DNA of 64,000 nucleotides from Streptomyces camelliae (GTDB lineage Bacteria; Actinomycetota; Actinomycetes; Streptomycetales; Streptomycetaceae), in the NCBI RefSeq assembly GCF_027625935.1, contig NZ_CP115300.1:3720001-3784000 (forward strand), written 5' to 3'. Made by a program: the position numbers and the translations under genes. The notes under the pieces were generated by a model. The model saw only the letters and a program-made list of their open reading frames with translations. It did not search any database and was not told the origin of the DNA. Shown piece after piece: positions 15,641-24,955 of the stretch; within the stretch, counting starts at the first letter, position 1; every line of letters begins with the position of its first letter.

Positions 15641-16150
15641 TCAGGCGGTCAGCGTCTCCAGCTCCGCCTCGGTCCAGCGCTCCCCCAGCCCGGTCAGCGT
15701 CACGTGGCGTACCTCGTCCGTGGTGTCGCCGACGGCACGGTGGATGACGACCTGGAGCCGGTCCTCGGTCAGCTCCTCGACCTTGCCCTCGCCCCACTCC
15801 ACGACGATCACCGAGTCGGGCAGCGAGACGTCGAGGTCCAGGTCCTCCATCTCGTCCAGGCCGCCGCCGAGCCGGTAGGCGTCGACGTGGACCAGGGGCG
15901 GGCCGTCGCCGAGGGAGGGGTGGACCCGGGCGATCACGAAGGTCGGCGAGGTGACCGCGCCGCGCACACCGAGACCCTCACCGAGCCCGCGGGTCAGCGT
16001 GGTCTTGCCCGCGCCCAGCTCCCCGCTGAGCATCACCAGGTCGCCCGCGCGCAGCAGCTTCGCCAGGCGGCGGCCCAGCTCCCGCATCTGCTCGGGCGAG
16101 GTGATCGTCAGCCGGGTCTCAGCGGGGCCCTGCGGTACTGCTGCTTCCAT
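15641..16150 (-). CDS. tsaE: tRNA t6A synthesis ATPase TsaE
   Basis: A 169-residue ATPase with Walker A GELGAGKTTL (about 43-52), ending in the typical short helix after RWTEAELETL. TsaE drives turnover of the TsaB-TsaD complex during t6A formation. ATG 16150 begins MEAAVPQG; the longer open frame lies within the upstream gene. It overlaps the alpha/beta hydrolase gene by 32 bases, so the two are co-translated. The small iron-box ORF follows at once but seems to have its own promoter. Confidence 0.95.
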   Translation of the reverse strand: MEAAVPQGPAETRLTITSPEQMRELGRRLAKLLRAGDLVMLSGELGAGKTTLTRGLGEGLGVRGAVTSPTFVIARVHPSLGDGPPLVHVDAYRLGGGLDEMEDLDLDVSLPDSVIVVEWGEGKVEELTEDRLQVVIHRAVGDTTDEVRHVTLTGLGERWTEAELETLTA

Positions 16151-17375
16151 AGCCCATAACCGTAGCTCCTGCCGGCACCGCACCCGCACGGGTGAGCAGA
16201 TCGGCGAGGCGGTCGGTGACCACTTCCGGGTGTTCCAGCATCACCAGATGCCCGGCGTCCGGCACGAGCACCAGCTCCGCGTCCGGGAGCAGATCACCGA
16301 TGACCTCGCTGTGCTCGCTGGGCGTGACCAGATCCCGCACCCCGGCCAGCACCAGCACCGGCATCTCCAGGAAGGAGGCGAGGGCATCGGTCTTGTCGTG
16401 GTCGGTGAAGGCCGGGTAGAACTCGGCGACCACGTCGATCGGCGTCGACTCGATCATCCGCTCGGCGAACCGCTCGACGGCCGGGTCGACGTCCCGCCCG
16501 GCGAACGAGTAGCGCTTGATGATCCCGGCGAACAGATCGGCGGTGGCCCGGCGGCCCTTCTCCACCAGCTCCGCCTGCTGCCCCAGCGCCTTCAGCACGC
16601 CCGGCAGGATCCGGCGCACCGCGTTGACGCCGGCGACGGGAAGCCCGAAGTTGACCTCGCCGAGCCGCCCGGACGACGTACCCACGAAGGCGGTGGCGAC
16701 GACCCGGTCCCGGATCAGCTCGGGGTACTGGGCGGCGAGGGCCATCACGGTCATCCCGCCCATCGAGTGCCCGACCAGCACGATCGGCCCCTCGGGCACG
16801 GCGGCGTCGAGCACGGCCTTCAGATCCCGGCCGAGCTGGTCGATGGTGAGCGGCACCCGGTCCCGGGTCTGGGCCACGCCCCGCCCGGAGCGCCCGTGGC
16901 TGCGCTGGTCCCAGTGCACGGTGCGGACGACCCCGCGCAGGGCCGCGCGCTGGAAGTGCCAGGAGTCCTGGTTGAGGCAGTAGCCGTGGCTGAAGACGAC
17001 GGTGACCGGGGCGGGCGCCTTGCGGCCGAAGAGCCGGCGCCGGCGTGGCGAGACATGGGGGCCCGGATCCGGCTCGACCTCGTCGACCTCGTAGTACAGC
17101 TCGGTGCCGTCGTCGGCCTGCGCCTTGCCCGGGGTCCCGCGCAGGGTGCCGTAGGGGCCCGCGGAGTCCAGGGCCAGCCGGGCCTTGCGGCGCATCCCGC
17201 GGCCCACCGTCATCCGCTCGACGGCCACTCCCGCGGCCGCGCCGGCGGCGAGGACGCCTATCGCGGCGCCGGCGATGCCGGTCGCCCGGCGCCAGCCGCC
17301 GGCCGCTTCCGCGGAGGCGGCGGCGGCCGCCGAGGCGACGACGCCCGCCACGGCCTCCGCGCTGCTCTCGCTCAC
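16119..17375 (-). CDS. alpha/beta hydrolase
   Basis: A 418-residue protein with an Ala-rich hydrophobic segment (about 31-52) that could anchor it in the membrane. An alpha/beta-hydrolase domain follows: oxyanion-loop motif FSHGYCLNQDSW, nucleophile Ser204 in VGHSMGGM, predicted acid in GVRDLVTPSEH and histidine in VPDAGHLVMLEHP. Its substrate is unknown. It sits between alr and tsaE in a conserved leftward group. Start ATG 17375 is the first in the frame; the next candidate would lose the anchor. Confidence 0.88.
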   Translation of the reverse strand: MSESSAEAVAGVVASAAAAASAEAAGGWRRATGIAGAAIGVLAAGAAAGVAVERMTVGRGMRRKARLALDSAGPYGTLRGTPGKAQADDGTELYYEVDEVEPDPGPHVSPRRRRLFGRKAPAPVTVVFSHGYCLNQDSWHFQRAALRGVVRTVHWDQRSHGRSGRGVAQTRDRVPLTIDQLGRDLKAVLDAAVPEGPIVLVGHSMGGMTVMALAAQYPELIRDRVVATAFVGTSSGRLGEVNFGLPVAGVNAVRRILPGVLKALGQQAELVEKGRRATADLFAGIIKRYSFAGRDVDPAVERFAERMIESTPIDVVAEFYPAFTDHDKTDALASFLEMPVLVLAGVRDLVTPSEHSEVIGDLLPDAELVLVPDAGHLVMLEHPEVVTDRLADLLTRAGAVPAGATVMGYGSSSTAGPR

Positions 17376-17529
17376 GTACCGCTCCTCTTCACGTACCGCA
17401 GTTCGCCGGGTGGTCGGGACCGATGGTGCCGCTGTCGCCGCCGTAACAGGTATGACCGGTGTTACACATGACCCGGGTCGCGTCTTCCGAACGGGTCATC
17501 CGAGTCCTTCCCCGTTCACGGCACGCCGT

Positions 17530-18693
17530 TCACACGACCGCGTTCACATAGACGCGGGGAACCCGGGTTCCGATGCGGGTGACGATCTCGTACGCGATCG
17601 TGCCACAGGCCTGCGCCCAGTCCTCGGCCGTGGGCTCGCCTCGGTCGCCGGGCCCGAACAGCACGGCCTCGCTGCCCACCGGCGGCTCGTCGCCGCCGAG
17701 GTCCACCACGAACTGGTCCATGGCGACCCGCCCGGCGACCGTGCGCCACTTGCCGTCGACCAGCACCGGGCCGGTGCCGGAGGCGTGCCGCGGGATGCCG
17801 TCCGCGTAGCCGACCGGGACCAGGCCGAGGGTGGTCTCGCCGGGCGTGACGTAGTGGTGGCCGTAGCTGACGCCGTGCCCGCCCGGGACGTGCTTGACCA
17901 GGGCGAGCGAGGAGCTGAGTGTCATCACCGGGCGCAGCCCGAAGTCGGCCGGCGTGCCCAGTTCGGGGCTGGGCGAGATGCCGTACAGGGCGATGCCCGT
18001 GCGCACGAGGTCGAAGTGCGTCTCGGGAAGGGTGAGCGTGGCGGGCGAGTTGGCGATGTGCCGCACCTCGGGCCGCACGCCCTGGCCCTCGGCGTACGCC
18101 AGCATCTCCCGGAAGCGGTCGAGCTGGGCGGCGATGGACGGATGGCCGGGCTCGTCGGCGCAGGCGAAGTGCGACCACAGCCCGGTGACCTTCACCAGTC
18201 CCTCGGCCTCGGCGCGCAGGGCCGCGCCGACCAGTTCGGCCCAGTCGTCGCCCGGCTGGCAGCCGTTGCGCCCGAGGCCGGTGTCGGCCTTGAGCTGCAC
18301 GCGCGCGGGGCGCCCGGCCTCACGCGCGGCGGCGACGGCCTCGCGCAGCGCCCACATCCCGCTCAGCGACACGTCGATGCCGGCCTCGATCGCCTGCCGC
18401 CAGGGGCCGCCCGGCACCCACAGCCAGCACAGGACGGGCGTGTCCAGGCCGGCGGCGCGCAGCGCGAGGGCCTCCTCCGGGGTGGCCGTGCCGAGCCAGC
18501 CGGCCCCTGCTTCGACGGCCGCGCGGGCGCACGGCACCGCCCCGTGGCCGTACCCGTCGGACTTGACGACGGCCATCACGACCGCGTCCTTCGCCCGGGC
18601 ACGCAGGGTCCGCACATTGGCGCGCAGGGCACCCAGATCGATCTCGGCACGGGCACGCAGGGGGGCGGTCGGCACAGCTGCTGTCTCACTCAT
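17530..18693 (-). CDS. alr: alanine racemase
   Basis: A 387-residue fold-type III PLP enzyme converting L- to D-alanine for peptidoglycan. The PLP lysine is Lys44 in MAVVKSDGYGHG. The catalytic tyrosine is in the HGVSYGHHYVT region, and the substrate/PLP motif VRTGIALYGISP is present. It works with the cell-wall genes in this block (glmS, glmM, L,D-transpeptidase). It lies 154 bp upstream of the hydrolase gene and 46 bp downstream of the L,D-transpeptidase gene. Confidence 0.97.
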   Translation of the reverse strand: MSETAAVPTAPLRARAEIDLGALRANVRTLRARAKDAVVMAVVKSDGYGHGAVPCARAAVEAGAGWLGTATPEEALALRAAGLDTPVLCWLWVPGGPWRQAIEAGIDVSLSGMWALREAVAAAREAGRPARVQLKADTGLGRNGCQPGDDWAELVGAALRAEAEGLVKVTGLWSHFACADEPGHPSIAAQLDRFREMLAYAEGQGVRPEVRHIANSPATLTLPETHFDLVRTGIALYGISPSPELGTPADFGLRPVMTLSSSLALVKHVPGGHGVSYGHHYVTPGETTLGLVPVGYADGIPRHASGTGPVLVDGKWRTVAGRVAMDQFVVDLGGDEPPVGSEAVLFGPGDRGEPTAEDWAQACGTIAYEIVTRIGTRVPRVYVNAVV

Positions 18694-18739
18694 CGCGCCC
18701 CCAGTGTCTCAGAGGGCCCAGCGGGCCCCGGTCACAGTC

Positions 18740-19702
18740 TCAGGTACCCGGCCGTCGCCCCCATACATAGACGTGGTCGCCCTTCTTCAGCACGTTCCAC
18801 AGCGTGCTCGCGTCGCCGAGCCTCAGATTGACGCAGCCCCAGGAGCCGACGGTGGTGTAGATGCTGCCGTAGACGGCGTGGAAGGCCTCGCCACCGTCGA
18901 AGAACTGGGCATACGGCATGGGCTGGTTGTACAGGGTCGACACGTGGTTCTTGTGCCGCCAGTAGATGGTGTGCCAGCCCTTGCGGGTGACGTGCCCGGC
19001 CCGCCCGCTGCGCATCGGCACCGGCCCGAACACCACCTTGGAACCCTGCTGCACCCACGTGAGCTGCCGGTCCAGATCGACACAGGCGACCTTGTACGAC
19101 CGCACGGGGCACTTCTTGGCCGCGTTCGGGTTCGTGCGGGCCGAGACGAGCATCATCGTCGACCAGGTGACGGGCCCGGCGAAGCCGATCGCGGGCTTGA
19201 TCTTGTACGCGACCTGGAAGGTGCGGATGGCCTTGCAGTCGGCGGCGGACTGCCGTCCGTCCACCTTCAGCCCCAGCCAGCGCTCCACCTGCCGCTGGTA
19301 CGGCCCGGTCTGCTTGCTGCAGCTCACCTTGGCGACGGCGTCGGAGAGCGGCACGTACTCGACGAGGTCGTACGCCCCCGCCGGCGCCTGGCGGGGCTCG
19401 ATGCGGTCCTCGCGGGGGGCCGGCGCATACATCTTCGGCGGCAGCACCTGGTCGGGCGTGTCGATCTGCCACTGCTGCCCGGCGGGGGCCACACCGGGGA
19501 CGAGCCCCGCCTCGCCGCCGGGCGCGGGGGACACGGGGCCGGCGGCGGAGACGGCGGAGGCGGGGAAGGCCGGTGACGCTGGGGTGAGGGCGGCCGGCCG
19601 CGCGGGCGGTACGGCCGCCGCCGCGGTCCCGGCCGCCGGCAGGGCGGTCGCGGTGGCGAGCAGTACGGCGGCACCCCGGGACGCGATTCGTCTGCTGATC
19701 AT
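18740..19702 (-). CDS. secreted L,D-transpeptidase (YkuD) with peptidoglycan-binding segment
   Basis: A 320-residue exported protein. A signal peptide (about 1-30) is followed by a Pro/Ala-rich stretch (30-75). A short peptidoglycan-binding-like segment (about 135-183, VERWLGLKVDGR then KAIRTFQVAYK) precedes the YkuD domain, which has His275 in EAFHAVYGS and catalytic Cys290 in TTVGSWGCVNLRL. It should make 3-3 cross-links or attach proteins to peptidoglycan. ATG 19702 is preferred; an in-frame TTG at 19714 adds four residues. Neither start has a strong Shine-Dalgarno. Confidence 0.93.
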   Translation of the reverse strand: MISRRIASRGAAVLLATATALPAAGTAAAAVPPARPAALTPASPAFPASAVSAAGPVSPAPGGEAGLVPGVAPAGQQWQIDTPDQVLPPKMYAPAPREDRIEPRQAPAGAYDLVEYVPLSDAVAKVSCSKQTGPYQRQVERWLGLKVDGRQSAADCKAIRTFQVAYKIKPAIGFAGPVTWSTMMLVSARTNPNAAKKCPVRSYKVACVDLDRQLTWVQQGSKVVFGPVPMRSGRAGHVTRKGWHTIYWRHKNHVSTLYNQPMPYAQFFDGGEAFHAVYGSIYTTVGSWGCVNLRLGDASTLWNVLKKGDHVYVWGRRPGT

Positions 19703-19840
19703 GCGATCAGCCAAACGCGCGGCCCCACCGGATCGGTGACGCCGCGCGGGCGGGTCACCCGGGGGGTGGAGCCGGGTACACCCCGTTCGGCTGGCGGGGG
19801 TTTTCAGCCGACCGAGTCGGGTGATGGCGAGCCGGGGTGC

Positions 19841-21268
19841 TCAGTACCGTACGTCTCGCCACGCCTGCGGAATCCGGTCGGAGATGTCATGCGCCCCCGC
19901 CGGCGCCCCCTCCGCCGCGAACCTCCCGGCCAGGCCGTGCAGATACGCGGCCACGCTCCCGGCGTCCAGCGCGGACAGACCCGCCGCCAGCAGCGACCCG
20001 GCGAGCCCGGACAGCACGTCCCCGCTGCCCGCCGTGGCCAGCCAGGACGTCCCCGTGGCGTTCACCCGCGTCGCCCCGCCCGCGACATCGGCGACCAGCG
20101 TGGTGGACCCCTTCAGCAGCACGGTCGCCCGGTACACCGCCGCCAGCTCCCGCGCCGCGGCCAGCCGGGCCCCCTCGACCTCCTCCCGCCGTACGCCCAG
20201 CAGTGCGGCCGCCTCCCCGGCGTGAGGGGTCATCAGCGTGGGCGCCGTACGCCCCCGCACCGCGTCCCGCTCGGCCAGCCGCAGCCCGTCCGCATCGAGC
20301 AGCACCGGCACGTCCGTGCCCAGCACCTCGGCCACGGTCACCGCGTCCTCCCCGGCCCCGGGCCCGGTCACCCAGGCCTGCACGCGCCCCGCCTCGGCCG
20401 GACCCCGGTCGGACACGAGCGTCTCCGGGAAGCGCGCGATGACCGCGTCCCCGGCGGGACCGACGTACCGTACGGCCCCGGCCCCGCCCCGCAGCGCCCC
20501 GGAGACGGCGAGCACCGCGGCGCCCGGATAGCGCGCGGACCCGGCCGCGATCCCGACGACGCCCCGCCGGTACTTGTCGCTCTCCGCGCCCGGCACCGGC
20601 AGCAGCCGCGCCACGTCGGCGTGCTGCAGGGCCGTCAGCTCGCCCTCGCGGGGCAGCTCCAGCCCGATGTCGACGAGCCGTACGACCCCGGCGTACTCCC
20701 GCGCCGGATCGATCAGCAGGCCGGGCTTGTACGCGCCGAAGGTGACGGTCAGGTCGGCCCGGACGGCGGCCCCCCGCACCTCCCCGCTGCCGGCCTCGAC
20801 CCCGCTGGGCAGGTCCACGGCCACCACGGCGGCCCGGGACCGCTCGGCCACCTCGGCCAGCGCGGCCGCCTCGGGGCGCAGCCCGCCCTTCCCGCCGATC
20901 CCGACGATCCCGTCCACGACGAGGTCGGCCCGCTCGATCAGTCCCTCGGCAGCGCCGGAGGCGACCACACCCCCCGCTCGCCGCAGCGCCGCCAGTCCCC
21001 CGGAGTGCGCCCGCTCGGGCGCGAGCAGAACGGCCGTCACCCCGGCCCCGCGCCGGGCCAGCCGCGCCCCCGCGTACAGGGCGTCCCCGCCGTTGTCCCC
21101 GCTGCCGACGAGCAGCACCACCCGGCTGCCGTACACCCGCCCGATCAGCTCCGCGCAGGCCGCGGCGAGCCCCGCGGCGGCCCGCTGCATCAGCGCGCCC
21201 TCCGGCAGCCGTGCCATGAGGGCCCGTTCGGCCGCCCTTACCGTCTCCACGCTGTACGCAGTACGCAT
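19841..21268 (-). CDS. nnrD: bifunctional NAD(P)H-hydrate epimerase/dehydratase
   Basis: A 475-residue fusion. The N-terminal YjeF/NnrE epimerase (about 1-205) contains VVLLVGSGDNGGDALYAGA. The C-terminal ADP-dependent dehydratase (ribokinase fold, about 220-475) has VTGPGAGED, LMTPHAGEAAALLG, LLKGSTTLVAD and the catalytic region ATAGSGDVLSGLAGSLLA. It repairs damaged NADH and NADPH hydrates. The ATG at 21268 starts MRTAYSVETVRAAE, the usual beginning of the family. It follows acpS in the conserved acpS-nnrD order, separated by a 171-bp C-rich gap. Confidence 0.95.
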   Translation of the reverse strand: MRTAYSVETVRAAERALMARLPEGALMQRAAAGLAAACAELIGRVYGSRVVLLVGSGDNGGDALYAGARLARRGAGVTAVLLAPERAHSGGLAALRRAGGVVASGAAEGLIERADLVVDGIVGIGGKGGLRPEAAALAEVAERSRAAVVAVDLPSGVEAGSGEVRGAAVRADLTVTFGAYKPGLLIDPAREYAGVVRLVDIGLELPREGELTALQHADVARLLPVPGAESDKYRRGVVGIAAGSARYPGAAVLAVSGALRGGAGAVRYVGPAGDAVIARFPETLVSDRGPAEAGRVQAWVTGPGAGEDAVTVAEVLGTDVPVLLDADGLRLAERDAVRGRTAPTLMTPHAGEAAALLGVRREEVEGARLAAARELAAVYRATVLLKGSTTLVADVAGGATRVNATGTSWLATAGSGDVLSGLAGSLLAAGLSALDAGSVAAYLHGLAGRFAAEGAPAGAHDISDRIPQAWRDVRY

Positions 21269-21439
21269 GGCACCGAGTCTGCCCCGGAACCCGCACACGC
21301 CACACCCGACCGGTCACACCGCCCCGGCCGAACCCGGGACCAGCCACACCCCACCGCCCCCCACACCCGACCATCCGCCCCCGGGACCAGCCCACCCAAC
21401 CGACCGGTCAGCCCCCGAACCGGCCGGCCCCCGGCGCGC

Positions 21440-21811
21440 TCACCCCTCCGCGACCACCACCGCCGAAGCGATCCCGGCGTCATGGCTCAGGGACACGTGC
21501 CAGGACCGCACGCCCAGTTCTGCGGCCCGTGCCGCCACGGTTCCGCGGACGCGCAGCCGGGGCCGGCCGCTGTCCTCGACGTACACCTCGGCGTCCGTCC
21601 AGTGCAGTCCGGGCGGCGCGCCCAGTGCCTTCGCCAGCGCCTCCTTGGCTGCGAACCGGGCCGCGAGCGAGGCGATCCCGCGCCGTTCCCCGCTCGGCAG
21701 CAGCAGCTCCGCCGTCACGAACAGCCGGTCGGCCAGCCCCGGCGTGCGCTCCAGCGACGCCCGGAACCGGTCGATCTCGGCGACGTCGATCCCCACTCCG
21801 ATGATGCTCAT
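21440..21811 (-). CDS. acpS: holo-[acyl-carrier-protein] synthase
   Basis: A 123-residue phosphopantetheinyl transferase of the AcpS type. It begins [16 protein letters not shown], with the Mg/CoA-binding Asp in GVGID and the helix motif [15 protein letters not shown], and ends in [17 protein letters not shown]. It activates acyl carrier protein with the CoA phosphopantetheine arm. A -10-like TAGGCT lies only eight bases before the ATG and no Shine-Dalgarno is seen, so the message may be leaderless. It is divergent from the SDR gene. Confidence 0.95.
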   Translation of the reverse strand: MSIIGVGIDVAEIDRFRASLERTPGLADRLFVTAELLLPSGERRGIASLAARFAAKEALAKALGAPPGLHWTDAEVYVEDSGRPRLRVRGTVAARAAELGVRSWHVSLSHDAGIASAVVVAEG

Positions 21812-21890
21812 GGCGGGCAGCCTACGGTCAGCCTCGTCACCCGCCCGGCACCTGACCACACCGCCCCGCCCCGCCGTCTACGCTCCGGCC

Positions 21891-22670
21891 ATGACTTCCC
21901 AGGCGTATCTCTCCGACCTGTTCTCGCTCGACGGCCGCACCGCCCTGGTGACCGGCGGCAGTTCCGGTATCGGCCGGGCCGTCGCCGGGGCGCTGGCGCG
22001 GGCCGGCGCCCGGGTGGTGGTCGTGGCCCGCGGCAAGGAGCAACTGGCCGACACCGTGAGCGAGTTGACCGCTCAGGGTGCGCAGGTCTCGTACGTCGCC
22101 GGTGACCTCGGCAGCCGGGCCGGGGTGCGGGCCGTGGCCGAGGAGGCGGCCGGGGTCTTCGGGGAGCCTGACATCCTCGTCAACTCCGCCGGGATCAACC
22201 TCAGGCCGCCGATGGGCGAGTTGGGCGAGGACGTGTGGGACACCACCCTGGCCGTGAACCTGGAGGCGCCCTTCCTGCTGGGGCAGCGGTTCGGGCCCGG
22301 CATGGCGGAGCGGGGCTTCGGCCGGATCATCCACGTCACCTCGCAGCAGGCCCACCGCGCCTTCGTGCAGAGCGGTGCCTACGGCGTCTCCAAGGGCGCG
22401 CTGGAGTCGCTGGCCCGTTCGCAGGCCGAGGCCTGGTCGCCGTACGGCGTCACCGTGAACACGCTGGTGCCGGGCTTCGTGATGACCCCGCTGAACGAGC
22501 GGCTCGCGTCCGACCCCGAGAAGGTGGCCGCCCTGGCCGCGCGCACGATGACCGGCCGCAACGGTCTGGCCGAGGACTTCGAAGGCGCGGCCGTGTTCCT
22601 CGCGAGCCGCGCCTCCGCCTACGTCACCGGCCAGTCCCTCTTCGTGGACGGCGGCCTGTCCGTCCACTGA
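21891..22670 (+). CDS. short-chain dehydrogenase/reductase
   Basis: A 259-residue classical SDR. The nucleotide-binding motif is TGGSSGIGRA (about 21-30), with NSAG at about 95, and the catalytic Ser, Tyr and Lys lie in HVTSQQAHRAF and YGVSKGAL. The C-terminus YVTGQSLFVDGGLSV is typical of the 3-oxoacyl-ACP reductase/gluconate 5-dehydrogenase branch. The substrate is not deducible. TACGCT six bases before the ATG and the absence of a Shine-Dalgarno suggest a leaderless transcript. Confidence 0.93.
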   Translation: MTSQAYLSDLFSLDGRTALVTGGSSGIGRAVAGALARAGARVVVVARGKEQLADTVSELTAQGAQVSYVAGDLGSRAGVRAVAEEAAGVFGEPDILVNSAGINLRPPMGELGEDVWDTTLAVNLEAPFLLGQRFGPGMAERGFGRIIHVTSQQAHRAFVQSGAYGVSKGALESLARSQAEAWSPYGVTVNTLVPGFVMTPLNERLASDPEKVAALAARTMTGRNGLAEDFEGAAVFLASRASAYVTGQSLFVDGGLSVH

Positions 22671-22679
22671 GCCTCAGGC

Positions 22680-24527
22680 TCACTCCACCGTGACCGACTT
22701 CGCCAGGTTCCGCGGCTGGTCCACCTCGTTGCCCCGCGCGGTGGCCAGCTCGCAGGCGAAGACCTGGAGCGGGACCGTCGCGACCAGCGGCTGGAGCAGG
22801 GTCGGGGTGGCCGGGATGCGGATCAGGTGGTCGGCGTAGGGCACGACCGCCTCGTCGCCCTCCTCCGCGATCACGATCGTGCGGGCACCCCGCGCCCGGA
22901 TCTCCTGGATGTTGGAGACGATCTTGTCGTGCAGGACCGAGCGGCCGCGCGGCGACGGGACGACGACGACCACCGGCACGTCCTCCTCGATCAGCGCGAT
23001 CGGGCCGTGCTTCAGCTCGCCCGCCGCGAAGCCCTCGGCGTGCATGTAGGCCAGCTCCTTGAGCTTCAGCGCGCCTTCCAGCGCCACCGGGTAGCCCACG
23101 TGCCGGCCCAGGAACAGCACCGTGTTCTTCTCCGCCAGCGTCCGGGCCAGGGCGCGTACCGGCTCCATGGTCTCCAGGACCCGCTCGACCTCGACCGAGA
23201 TGCGGGACAGGTCCTTGATCACGGCCTGGATCTCGTCGCCCCACTTGGTGCCCCGCACCTGCCCCAGGTACAGCGCGACCAGATAGCAGGCCACCAGCTG
23301 AGTCAGGAAGGCCTTGGTGGAGGCGACGGCGACCTCCGGCCCGGCGTGCGTGTAGAGCACCGCGTCCGACTCGCGCGGGATCGTCGAGCCGTTGGTGTTG
23401 CAGATGGCCAGCACCTTGGAGCCCTGCTCACGGGCGTGCCTGAGCGCCATCAGGGTGTCCATGGTCTCGCCGGACTGGGAGATGGCGATCACCAGGGAGC
23501 GGTTGTCCAGGATCGGGTCCCGGTAGCGGAACTCGCTGGCCAGCTCGACCTCGCACGGGATGCGCGTCCAGTGCTCGATGGCGTACTTGGCGATCAGGCC
23601 GGCGTGGAAGGCCGTGCCGCAGGCGACGATGACGACCTTGTCGATCTCGCGCAGCTCGGAGGGCGAGATCCGCACCTCGTCCAGGGTGAGCGAGCCGGAC
23701 GGGTCGATACGGCCCAGCAGCGTGTCGGCGACCGCCTTCGGCTGCTCGGCGATCTCCTTGAGCATGAAGTAGTCGTAGCCGCCCTTCTCGGCGGCCGACG
23801 CGTCCCAGTCGACGTGGTACGAACGCACCTCGCCCGGACGGCCGTCGAAGCCGGTGACCGTGACGCCGTCGCGGCGCAGCTCCACCACCTGGTCCTGGCC
23901 CAGCTCGATCGCGGAGCGCGTGTGGGCGATGAACGCGGCGACGTCGGAGGCGAGGAACGCCTCGCCCTCGCCGACGCCGACCACGAGCGGCGAGTTGCGG
24001 CGCGCGCCCACGACCACGTCGGGCTCGTCGGCGTGCACCGCGACCAGCGTGAACGCGCCCTCCAGCCGCCGGCACACCAGCCGCATGGCCTCCGCGAGGT
24101 CCGCGCAGGAGGAGAACTCCTCGGCGAGCAGATGGGCGACCACCTCGGTGTCCGTCTCCGAGCTCAGCTCATGGCCGCGCTCGGCGAGTTCGGCGCGCAG
24201 CACCGCGAAGTTCTCGATGATGCCGTTGTGGACGACGGCGACCCGGCCCGCGTTGTCGAGATGCGGATGGGCGTTGGCATCGGTCGGCCCGCCGTGTGTG
24301 GCCCAGCGGGTGTGGCCGATGCCGGTCGAGCCCGTCGGCAGCGGCCGCTCGACCAGTTCCTTCTCCAGGTTGACGAGTTTCCCGGCCTTCTTCGCCGCGG
24401 CCAGTCCGCCGTCCGCGAGCACGGCGACGCCCGCCGAGTCGTACCCCCGGTACTCCAGCCGCTTCAGCCCGGCCATCACGACGTCGAGCGCTGACTGTGA
24501 CCCTACGTATCCCACGATTCCGCACAT
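22680..24527 (-). CDS. glmS: glutamine-fructose-6-phosphate aminotransferase GlmS
   Basis: A 615-residue enzyme that makes glucosamine-6-phosphate, the first step to UDP-GlcNAc for peptidoglycan. The N-terminal glutaminase uses Cys2 (MCGIVGYVG) and has HTRWATHGGPTDANAHPH. Two SIS sugar-isomerase domains follow (about 290-420 and 460-600), with CGTAFHAG and ISQSGETMDTLMALR, and the C-terminus is NEVDQPRNLAKSVTVE. It converges on the SDR gene and has a long upstream gap shared with coaA. No glmS ribozyme-like structure was noticed. GlmM, the next pathway enzyme, is about 3 kb to the right. Confidence 0.97.
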   Translation of the reverse strand: MCGIVGYVGSQSALDVVMAGLKRLEYRGYDSAGVAVLADGGLAAAKKAGKLVNLEKELVERPLPTGSTGIGHTRWATHGGPTDANAHPHLDNAGRVAVVHNGIIENFAVLRAELAERGHELSSETDTEVVAHLLAEEFSSCADLAEAMRLVCRRLEGAFTLVAVHADEPDVVVGARRNSPLVVGVGEGEAFLASDVAAFIAHTRSAIELGQDQVVELRRDGVTVTGFDGRPGEVRSYHVDWDASAAEKGGYDYFMLKEIAEQPKAVADTLLGRIDPSGSLTLDEVRISPSELREIDKVVIVACGTAFHAGLIAKYAIEHWTRIPCEVELASEFRYRDPILDNRSLVIAISQSGETMDTLMALRHAREQGSKVLAICNTNGSTIPRESDAVLYTHAGPEVAVASTKAFLTQLVACYLVALYLGQVRGTKWGDEIQAVIKDLSRISVEVERVLETMEPVRALARTLAEKNTVLFLGRHVGYPVALEGALKLKELAYMHAEGFAAGELKHGPIALIEEDVPVVVVVPSPRGRSVLHDKIVSNIQEIRARGARTIVIAEEGDEAVVPYADHLIRIPATPTLLQPLVATVPLQVFACELATARGNEVDQPRNLAKSVTVE

Positions 24528-24955
24528 GCGCCGCAGCCTACGACCCGTCCCGCGCCGGAAAACGCTTGTCGCTGCCCGATATCGGAAATTCCCACCGCCG
24601 TACGAAGGCCGGTCTGCCGTTTCCGGTCGGCGGGCGTGCGAGTGGGGCGTACGCACGGCCGATGCCGCGTGCGTCCCGCCCCGCCACGGCTGATGCCGCG
24701 TGCGTCCCGCCCCGCCACGGCTGATGCCGTGTGCGTCCCGCCCCCGCCACGGCCGGTGACGGACGCCGGGCCGCGCGGGCAGGTGCTGGAACAGACCGGC
24801 GCCGGCGCTCCCGGATGTTCCCGGGGTCCGCCGGGCCCGAGCCGCACCGGCTCCGGGCCGGGCGGGGCGGGGCCTCTCTCCTTGCGCGCGGGCGCGCCGT
24901 ACCCACGTGACGCACCCCACCCACCGCCCCGTTCAAACTCCGTTAACAATGGACT
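24528..24955. other. glmS-coaA divergent intergenic region
   Basis: This 428-bp gap holds the divergent promoters of glmS and coaA and a 31-bp tandem repeat array. The rest is GC-rich sequence with no believable gene. Near coaA the AT-rich stretch CGTTAACAATGG is the best promoter candidate. Confidence 0.5.
24657..24750. repeat. 31-bp tandem repeat, three copies
   Basis: Copies at 24657-24687, 24688-24718 and 24719-24750 share GATGCCG(C/T)GTGCGTCCCG followed by a CCCCGCCAC end; the third has one substitution and one extra C. A truncated fourth start (GGCCGGTGA) follows. It lies in the intergenic region, so copy number may vary. Confidence 0.9.

Noticed and set aside
19736..22105. 789-codon open frame opposite nnrD and acpS
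   Set aside because: Proline/arginine-rich shadow; the minus-strand genes are certain from conserved motifs.
24528..24700. glmS ribozyme/riboswitch
   Set aside because: The upstream stretch shows no matching core; that ribozyme is mainly a Firmicutes feature.
24657..24750. Possible CRISPR-like array
   Set aside because: Direct tandem copies without unique spacers and no cas genes in the window.
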